NCBI RefSeq assembly: GCF_018861025.1
Contig: NZ_JAHKQH010000023.1
Coordinates: 1 to 60,598, forward strand
Direction: 5' to 3'
DNA: 60,598 bases
From: Psychrosphaera sp. B3R10
Lineage (GTDB): Bacteria > Pseudomonadota > Gammaproteobacteria > Enterobacterales > Alteromonadaceae
The notes beneath the pieces are model-generated. The model saw only the letters and a program-made list of their open reading frames with translations, was not told where the DNA came from and searched no databases. Within the stretch, counting starts at the first letter, position 1. Each line of letters begins with the position of its first letter. Positions 54,711 to 60,598 of this stretch are shown piece after piece. The position numbers and the translations under genes are program-made.

Positions 54711-56207
54711 ATGACTAAATCATTTCGCATTGTTATTTTAGGCGGCGGCACTGCGGGCTGGATGACAGCTAATCTCATGGCCAAACAGTGGCTGTCAGAA
54801 ACCGCGCAAACTCCACCAATGGAAATTGTTGTTGTTGAATCTCCAGACATCAAAACGGTGGGCGTTGGCGAAGGCTCGACACCAACTTTACAACGTTTTT
54901 TTAACAAAATGGGCATATCAGATCCAGATTGGATGGCACAATGTAACGCCACTTATAAGCTCAATATTCGATTTTCAGGATGGAGTCCCGCATCAGGTGT
55001 AGACTGCTATAGCCACCCTTTTCTATCACAATTAGATACGTTTACTGAACGGCCGTTTGCTGTTAATTGTTTAACGCGTCGACTCGGTTTAGACGTTGTC
55101 ACACAGCCAGATAAATTTCTATTTAATGCTTATCTAGCAGCGCATGACAAGCTGCCGCTGGTGCCTGAGCACTTTCCATTTAAAATGGAATATGGGTATC
55201 ATTTTGACGCTGGTTTATTAGGGCAGTTTTTAATGCAACATGCCATCGGACTTGGTGTTCATCATAAGTTAACAACGGTTAAACACGTTGAGACTTCGCC
55301 AAATGGTGATATTAAACAGTTGATATGTAACGACGGTGAATCTATCGAGGGAGCGTTATTTGTCGACTGCACAGGTTTCAGGTCTGAATTGTTGCAGCAA
55401 TCGCTGGGTGTAAAATTTAATTCGTTCAAGGACAATTTATTTAATGACTCAGCGATTGTTTTACCGACGATGGAGATTTCCTCAAAAATGGAAACTCAGT
55501 CTATCGCAATGTCCAACGGTTGGCGTTGGCAAATCCCTCTAACGCATCGTACTGGCAATGGTTATGTGTATAGTTCTCAGTTTCAAACGGCCGACAGCGC
55601 TGAACATGAACTGCGTGAGGCTTTAGGATTGTTAGACAGTGATCAGGTTGCTGGTCACCTCAAAATGAAAGTAGGACAAGTAAGTTCGCACTGGGAAAAA
55701 AATTGCATTGCTATAGGCTTATCCCAAGGTTTTATCGAGCCTCTTGAAGCTACCGCATTGCATTTAGTGCAGATTTCAATTGAATCATTTATGGCCTGTT
55801 TTGAACAAGGGAATTTTAGAGATACCCATAAGGATGAATACAACACTTTAACGACTGAGCGATTTGACCGAGTACGAGACTATATTGTTGCTCACTACAA
55901 ATTAAATACTCGAAATGACACCGATTATTGGCGAGCAAATCGTGACAACAATAACTTATCTGAACCTTTATTACAGTTGTTAGATGTTTGGTTCCGAAAT
56001 GGCGACTTAGGTCAGGAAATTGCTAGGCAAAAGCTTAATTCGCACTTTGGTAATATGTCATGGCACTGCTTATTGGCGGGCTATGGCACGTTCCCTGCGC
56101 TAGCTACTAAGCAACCAAATACTGGGGATCAATTTGACGAGCATCAAATCGAAGACTTTTTTCAGAAGTGCTTGCTTAATTTTAAAACGGCCAGTTTGCC
56201 AAGCTAA
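54711..56207 (+). CDS. Flavin-dependent tryptophan-halogenase-like protein 2
   Basis: 498 residues from ATG 54711, which aligns best with the paralogue; ATG 54696 would overlap the upstream stop by 11 bp. GGGTAGW near 11-17, catalytic Lys83 (TYKLNIRF), WRWQIP, and GFIEPLEAT carrying the conserved Glu. Differs clearly from protein 1, so an old duplication rather than a recent one. Same operon. Confidence 0.9.
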   Translation: MTKSFRIVILGGGTAGWMTANLMAKQWLSETAQTPPMEIVVVESPDIKTVGVGEGSTPTLQRFFNKMGISDPDWMAQCNATYKLNIRFSGWSPASGVDCYSHPFLSQLDTFTERPFAVNCLTRRLGLDVVTQPDKFLFNAYLAAHDKLPLVPEHFPFKMEYGYHFDAGLLGQFLMQHAIGLGVHHKLTTVKHVETSPNGDIKQLICNDGESIEGALFVDCTGFRSELLQQSLGVKFNSFKDNLFNDSAIVLPTMEISSKMETQSIAMSNGWRWQIPLTHRTGNGYVYSSQFQTADSAEHELREALGLLDSDQVAGHLKMKVGQVSSHWEKNCIAIGLSQGFIEPLEATALHLVQISIESFMACFEQGNFRDTHKDEYNTLTTERFDRVRDYIVAHYKLNTRNDTDYWRANRDNNNLSEPLLQLLDVWFRNGDLGQEIARQKLNSHFGNMSWHCLLAGYGTFPALATKQPNTGDQFDEHQIEDFFQKCLLNFKTASLPS

Positions 56208-56270
56208 CTTGGATCTGTGCATGTTTTATAGCAATTACAGAAACTTCAGCAACTACAGAAACTATCGCAG

Positions 56271-57296
56271 CTAAGTGGACTCTCCGATCTTCATTTCGTA
56301 TGAAACTAACCTTGATGTGGTTAACCCTAACAACAAAGTTTCTGCCGCCGCTTTTCCTTTCTCCGCATTTGCCTGACAAATCGTTGTCAAAGAAGGACGA
56401 GTACGCAACGCTTCATCGATACCATCGAAGCCCGTAATCCTTAATTCTTCTGGCACTTTTATGCCTTTATCTTTTGCCAGTTTTAATACTTCTAATGCAA
56501 TTAAATCACTCATACATAAAATAACATCAGGACGCGGAATACTCGTAAGAGCTTCGTTTGCAGCTTGGCTCGCATACTTGGAAGTATTTTTGGCTATTGT
56601 CCAAATTCGGTCTCCTTCGATTGAGATCCCAACGGTTTTAGCCGCTGCAATATAACCGTCTAATCTGCGGTGCGATATTGAGTGTTCAAAATCTAATAAT
56701 GGCGAATCGTAGATCCTGCAGGTACTTTTAGAGTCAATTAAACGCAGACCCAAAATAGCAACTTGATCTGACTCTTTTAATGTGGATTTAGCTATTTCAA
56801 AACAAGCGGTTTCATTATCGACATTAATTGATGGAATATTTTCAATATCGAAATCAACGGTTACTACAGGCTTTAACTGATTAGCTAATTCGCTAACTAA
56901 CGCTTGATTGATGGGAGCACCATAGCAAATAAAACCGTCAACGAAGTCGGCAATATCACCTATGTTTTCAGAATCGCCAGAGTACAAAAGAGTATGTTTT
57001 TTATGCTCACGTAAGACTTCAGTTGCGCCTTTCATAAAGGTGCTCGCAACCGGATCACTAATGATGTAATCAATATTGTCTGACAGCACAATACCGATAA
57101 TATTGGAGTGGCCTTTTCGCAATATTTGAGCCGCTTTGTTAGGACCTTCAAAGCCAATTCTTTTACACTGCTCTAGTATTTCAATACGCTTTTTTTTTGA
57201 TAGTTGATCCGGGCGATTAAATGCGTTTGAAATAGTAGCTGTTGAAACGCCTAATTGGTTAGCAACATCTTTTAGGGTGAGTCGTGTTTTTTTCAT
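56271..57296 (-). CDS. LacI-family transcriptional regulator of the sucrose locus
   Basis: 341 residues from the ATG at 57296 (MKKTRLTLKDVANQLGVSTATISNAFN), the canonical LacI start; the longer ORF to 57431 adds nothing recognisable. HTH in the first 25 residues, hinge helix near 45-60, then a periplasmic-binding-protein fold ending in TGFDGIDEALRTRPSLTTICQ. Converges on the halogenase genes. A 13-base match to the operator in the transporter control region lies 55 bp upstream of its start, so autoregulation and control of the sucrose operons are likely. Confidence 0.92.
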   Translation of the reverse strand: MKKTRLTLKDVANQLGVSTATISNAFNRPDQLSKKKRIEILEQCKRIGFEGPNKAAQILRKGHSNIIGIVLSDNIDYIISDPVASTFMKGATEVLREHKKHTLLYSGDSENIGDIADFVDGFICYGAPINQALVSELANQLKPVVTVDFDIENIPSINVDNETACFEIAKSTLKESDQVAILGLRLIDSKSTCRIYDSPLLDFEHSISHRRLDGYIAAAKTVGISIEGDRIWTIAKNTSKYASQAANEALTSIPRPDVILCMSDLIALEVLKLAKDKGIKVPEELRITGFDGIDEALRTRPSLTTICQANAEKGKAAAETLLLGLTTSRLVSYEMKIGEST

Positions 57297-57350
57297 TAGT
57301 TCTAATCTTTGGTGGTTGTACAATTTAAAAATAATGCAGAGATAATAGTA

Positions 57351-57366
57351 ACTTAATCGTTTATAT
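57351..57366. promoter_or_regulatory. LacI-family operator candidate upstream of the regulator gene
   Basis: ACTTAATCGTTTATAT: the first 13 bases are identical to the reverse complement of O1 (46681-46696), with the central CG. Only one half of the dyad is perfect. The rest of 57297-57649 holds no gene; the ORFs there are short and without ribosome-binding sites. Confidence 0.6.
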
Positions 57367-57649
57367 TTTTCACCCATCGAATGGCAAATTTTTGCACTGG
57401 TTTTGAGTGGTGTCTTATCCTTTTTAGCCAAAAAATTTCATGACTTATATTATTTTTATCTAAATCAACACCTTGGTTTTTTTTGTGTTGCAGGTGAATT
57501 ATTGTTGAATAGAAAATGATGTAACTAAAACGTATAAGTTTATTTACGTTCGTGTGATCGGGTTTTAACGGTGAGGTCGAAAACATTTTCGTATTTTAAA
57601 TACGGATGCAATCATCAATAGATGGATGTTTTTTTAAGTGAAAAACAAA

Positions 57650-57678
57650 AAAACACCTAGGGTTTAGCTAGGTGTTTT
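57650..57678 (-). terminator. Rho-independent terminator of the second PEP-CTERM gene
   Basis: AAAACACCTAG (57650-57660) / CTAGGTGTTTT (57668-57678), perfect 11-bp stem and 7-base loop. On the minus strand a T-rich tract follows. Confidence 0.85.
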
Positions 57679-57716
57679 CTACTTTTAAAACATATTATTG
57701 TTCGACAAATTGTCGT

Positions 57717-58496
57717 TTAAACTATATTTTTTTTACCAAATTGACGTGAGGCTAGTGCAACGAGGCCCATTGCAAAAAATGCTAGAGTTGATGGTTCAGG
57801 CGCTTCAATTGCACCATTGCCAACGATAATTTGGATTGTGTTCATAGTGACAATCTGACCATTTGAACTTGCTCTTAAGCTAATATCATACGTACCGTCG
57901 ACTGTTGGATCGAAACTTGGTCCGAAGAACCAATGCGCTTTCCAAGAGTTTTGTGCCAAGTTATTATTGGCTGCCAGAGTTTGAAATCCTGCAACATCAA
58001 GATACGCCGCTTCATCGCCTGCTCCTTGAGCTGTAGCATTAGTTCCAATAGAGTGGTCGTAATAGCCATCAAATAAGTCGTAAGTTCGATATGCAACGCC
58101 ACCTCCGGCATCATAATCTACGACTAACTCAAATAAATAGTCGTCTAAGTGGTTACCTGTCGAGCCATCAAAATCAGAATTAATGGACCATTCAAAGCTC
58201 CAAACCGCTGTTGGCGCTGATTGAGTTGGTGCAACACCGGCATCAAATGAATACGTGCCGTCGCCGTTACTATTAAAGGTATTTTCGGCGGAACCGCTAG
58301 CATTGTGTCGTAATTTGCCTCTTAGCCCTAGCTCAATGCCATCTTCCTGCATCACTGTAAAAGAACCGTTGAGGTTGCCACTACCAAAAATGGCGTTATT
58401 TGTGACATTTGCGTCATACATTAACCCTGCATTTGCAAATGATGACATGGCAAGCGTTGCGCCCACCAATATTGATTTAAAGTGCTTGTTTTTCAT
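57717..58496 (-). CDS. PEP-CTERM sorting-domain protein
   Basis: 259 residues from the ATG at 58496, chosen for its GGAG six bases upstream and signal peptide (ILVGATLAMSSFANA). The body is a beta-rich domain with repeated Asp/Gly-rich turns; a lectin-like or choice-of-anchor fold is possible but unproven. C-terminus APEPSTLAFFAMGLVALASRQFGKK is a full PEP-CTERM signal. Expected substrate of a chromosomal exosortase elsewhere. Confidence 0.9.
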   Translation of the reverse strand: MKNKHFKSILVGATLAMSSFANAGLMYDANVTNNAIFGSGNLNGSFTVMQEDGIELGLRGKLRHNASGSAENTFNSNGDGTYSFDAGVAPTQSAPTAVWSFEWSINSDFDGSTGNHLDDYLFELVVDYDAGGGVAYRTYDLFDGYYDHSIGTNATAQGAGDEAAYLDVAGFQTLAANNNLAQNSWKAHWFFGPSFDPTVDGTYDISLRASSNGQIVTMNTIQIIVGNGAIEAPEPSTLAFFAMGLVALASRQFGKKNIV

Positions 58497-58545
58497 TTGT
58501 GTCTCCATTCATTTGAATATTATTATTTTTATTTACAGATAGGAG

Positions 58546-58563
58546 TAAGCATTTAACATGCCT
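58546..58563 (-). promoter_or_regulatory. Sigma-54 promoter of the second PEP-CTERM gene
   Basis: Minus strand AGGCATGTTAAATGCTTA: GG and GC with 10 bases between, and the CATG-N4-TGCTT wording of sigma-54 sites, about 50-65 bp upstream of the start. PEP-CTERM genes are typically under sigma-54/PrsR control (established). Confidence 0.7.
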
Positions 58564-58928
58564 TTACAAAGTTACTTAATGTTTTCATTAGGTTAAAAAA
58601 TGTACAGGGTTTTGTACTTTGCCATTTGTAAAAAATACTGACAATGATTGTAAAGAAATTCCTTACATAGTGTATTCCAGGTTTTGCTTTTGGCGCTTGC
58701 TCTACTTGCTTATCAGTTAGTTAATTTGATGGTGACTAAGTTAAAGGTTCGTTGGATTTCAGTGTATAATCTCTGTAATTATTCAATTCCGGTATAGCGG
58801 TGCTAAATTAAGTTGGAACAAAGCATCTGTGTATTTTAGTAAATTTGTGAACGCAAAAATTGTTTAACGACTTGTATATAAGCGTTTAGCAAAATTGAGA
58901 AAATCTGGGTATAAAGAGAGTTTTTAAC
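58564..58928 (+). other. Intergenic region upstream of dusA
   Basis: AT-rich, no ORF called. It should hold the dusA promoter and any activator site for the leftward PEP-CTERM gene; none was identified with confidence. Confidence 0.4.
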
Positions 58929-59972
58929 GTGACGGACAGTATTAAAGATCAAGCGGAGTCCCGCAGCAATATTTCTAGTAATTCAACGAATAAGATAGAT
59001 CGTCGATTTTGCGTAGCGCCTATGCTCGATTGGACTGACAGGCATTGCCGTTATTTTTATCGAACGATGTCAAAGCACGCCGTTTTATATACTGAAATGG
59101 TAACAACAGGGGCCATTATTTTTGGTAAAGGCGACTACCTACAATTTAACGATGCTGAGCAGCCTGTGGCATTGCAACTAGGTGGTAGCGATCCCGAAGC
59201 TCTTGCTAAATGTGCAAAACTTGCGGAAGAGCGTGGGTACGACGAGATAAATTTAAATGTTGGTTGTCCGTCAGACCGTGTTCAAAACGGCATGTTTGGC
59301 GCATGTTTAATGGCAAATCCTGAATTGGTCGCTGAATGTGTCCGAGCGATGAAAGCCGTTGTTGAAATTCCTGTGACAATTAAGTCTCGCATTGGAATAG
59401 ACGAGCAGGACAGTTTTGAATTTTTACAAACTTTTATTGAGACTGTCAAAGACGCGGGTTGTGATACGTTTATCATTCACGCACGAAAAGCCTGGTTGAC
59501 GGGCTTAAGTCCAAAAGAAAACCGCGACATTCCTCCTCTTGACTACGAACGTGTCTATAAAATTAAAAAAATGTATCCAGAGTTAGAAATCATTATAAAC
59601 GGCGGAATAAAAACGTTGGAAGAATGCACCGAGCACCTTAAGCATGTGGACGGTGTCATGATGGGGCGTGAAATTTACCATAATCCATATTTAATGGCGG
59701 ATGTTGATCAAGTTGTGTATTTAGATAATGAGTCTGCAAAGCCAAGCCGTACAGAAGTGTTATCTCATGTGTCTGACTATATTACTGGTTACGAAGCCGG
59801 TGGAGGCCGAGCTTGGCATGTTCTGCGCCATATGATGGGACTATTTCAGGGCCTGCCAGGCGCAAAAATATTTCGTCGTTATTTAAGTGAAAACGGCGTT
59901 AAGTCAGACAAACCAGGTAAAGAACTACTGCACGAAGCCTCTTCATATTTTCGCCAAAGAGAAATTGACTAA
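58929..59972 (+). CDS. dusA: tRNA-dihydrouridine(20/20a) synthase DusA
   Basis: 347 residues, GTG start. FMN-dependent reduction of uridine 20/20a in the tRNA D-loop. Signature [14 protein letters not shown] (30-43), [27 protein letters not shown] with catalytic Cys126, and the GGI...[12 protein letters not shown] phosphate-binding region. The first ~22 residues are a non-conserved extension. Terminator 14 bp downstream. Confidence 0.95.
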   Translation: MTDSIKDQAESRSNISSNSTNKIDRRFCVAPMLDWTDRHCRYFYRTMSKHAVLYTEMVTTGAIIFGKGDYLQFNDAEQPVALQLGGSDPEALAKCAKLAEERGYDEINLNVGCPSDRVQNGMFGACLMANPELVAECVRAMKAVVEIPVTIKSRIGIDEQDSFEFLQTFIETVKDAGCDTFIIHARKAWLTGLSPKENRDIPPLDYERVYKIKKMYPELEIIINGGIKTLEECTEHLKHVDGVMMGREIYHNPYLMADVDQVVYLDNESAKPSRTEVLSHVSDYITGYEAGGGRAWHVLRHMMGLFQGLPGAKIFRRYLSENGVKSDKPGKELLHEASSYFRQREID

Positions 59973-59986
59973 ATAGTGGTTAAAAT

Positions 59987-60022
59987 AACCAATATGTTAA
60001 TCTGAAACCATATTGGTTGTTT
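59987..60022 (+). terminator. Rho-independent terminator of dusA
   Basis: AACCAATATG (59987-59996) / CATATTGGTT (60009-60018) followed by GTTTTAT. Confidence 0.75.
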
Positions 60023-60152
60023 TATCTCTTGAATGCTAATTTTTGATAATCCCTTTAATATCAGTTATTTAAAATTTATTTTGAGTATGGCACAACCTTT
60101 GTAACTAATACTTCGACTAAGTTATTAAATAAACTAAAATTGGAGAATTATC

Positions 60153-60398
60153 ATGCAATCATTAATCCTAGCAACAAGTCTGGTTATGTCTACACCGGTT
60201 ACAATTGACGAAATCAATAATGTAGCGAAATTAGACAACTTGATTCACAATCAAACTCAACATGTATCAGCTTTGGTTCATGCACAAACTAAAAATATCA
60301 CACAAGATACGTTTTTAGTTCAAGCGAAAATGGCGTTAAATATTTCGAAAGAATATGCCGCTACATTTTCACTTAACGAAGATGACGGTGCTGAATAA
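60153..60398 (+). CDS. Small protein of unknown function (81 aa)
   Basis: Starts with a hydrophobic stretch (MQSLILATSLVMSTP) after a strong GGAG ribosome-binding site (TTGGAGAATTATC-ATG); the rest is helical and ends acidic (LNEDDGAE). No family recognised. Its stop overlaps the ATG of the next short ORF (TAATG). Confidence 0.6.
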   Translation: MQSLILATSLVMSTPVTIDEINNVAKLDNLIHNQTQHVSALVHAQTKNITQDTFLVQAKMALNISKEYAATFSLNEDDGAE

Positions 60399-60526
60399 TG
60401 ATGTATACCGCAGCCACCCTATTTATCGCGGCATTGTCGCCGGTATTGAGTTTAGGATGTGTTTATCTGTTGGTAAATGTGTATCGGTTTGGGGTGCGGT
60501 TTCAAAAAATGCACCCCCAAAAATAG
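60398..60526 (+). CDS. Small single-pass membrane protein (42 aa)
   Basis: Reads MMYTAATLFIAALSP, a long hydrophobic helix (VLSLGCVYLLVNVY) and a basic tail (RFGVRFQKMHPQK), giving an N-out or N-in single-pass topology with positive cytoplasmic end. Translationally coupled to the preceding 81-residue ORF. Function unknown. The remaining 72 bases to the window end show only a short ATAGCGCTAT palindrome. Confidence 0.55.
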   Translation: MMYTAATLFIAALSPVLSLGCVYLLVNVYRFGVRFQKMHPQK

Positions 60527-60598
60527 ATGGCGCTAAAAAGAGTTGTATAGCGCTATCTAATAGTTAGTGTTTACCCCTTCCAAAAATCCAAAAATCCA

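Overview
The window looks like chromosomal DNA from a low-GC marine gammaproteobacterium, probably order Alteromonadales (Colwelliaceae/Pseudoalteromonadaceae/Alteromonadaceae-like). The signs are large TonB-dependent receptors of the TonB-Xanthomonas/Caulobacter type, tryptophan-halogenase-like proteins beside a sugar locus, PEP-CTERM proteins, the YHYH/MORN/SCO and CotH/VTC/DUF4956 cassettes, and dusA. Genus assignment is inference. No rRNA, tRNA, CRISPR array, intact insertion sequence or phage was recognised.

Layout. 0-4.5 kb: end of a degraded DUF3108-type gene, then a leftward three-gene operon (OmpR-type regulator, histidine kinase, DUF5916/CBM9-like outer-membrane protein). 4.7-4.95 kb: a decayed NERD-domain gene. 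5.0-12.0 kb: a heavy-metal locus. A CadR-like MerR regulator faces a leftward operon (transglutaminase-like protein, CDF exporter, small His/Cys secreted protein, CusB/CzcB adaptor, CusA/CzcA pump), and the promoter between them has the 19-bp spacer typical of MerR control. 12.5-13.1 kb: a PEP-CTERM protein. 14.0-21.5 kb: a MacAB-like exporter operon (adaptor, ATPase, two FtsX permeases) that also encodes its own sigma-54 activator and kinase, headed by a sigma-54 promoter and two palindromic putative activator sites. 21.7-24.4 kb: a deletion pseudogene, a TPR-like secreted protein and a five-copy repeat block.

24.5-34 kb: an M16 peptidase lipoprotein, a LysR remnant, a glyoxalase I very like the animal enzyme, a short CNNM/DUF21 membrane protein, an overlapping YHYH-MORN-SCO1 cassette and a GGDEF protein. 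34.2-37.3 kb: a Fur-box-preceded TonB siderophore receptor and a PiuC/YbiX-type dioxygenase. 37.4-37.75 kb: one or two short leftward ORFs. 37.9-42.0 kb: CotH/lamin-tail lipoprotein, VTC-domain protein and DUF4956 membrane protein.

42.1-57.4 kb appears to be one sucrose/fructoside utilisation locus: HTH protein, fructokinase, amylosucrase-type GH13 and an MFS transporter leftward; LacY/CscB-like symporter, TonB-dependent receptor, GH32 beta-fructosidase and two flavin-dependent tryptophan-halogenase-like proteins rightward; and a LacI-family regulator. An identical 13-base LacI-style half-palindrome lies in the divergent transporter intergenic region and upstream of the lacI-type gene, tying the ends together. 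57.7-58.5 kb: a second PEP-CTERM protein with a good sigma-54 promoter. 58.9-60.5 kb: dusA followed by two overlapping small ORFs of unknown function.
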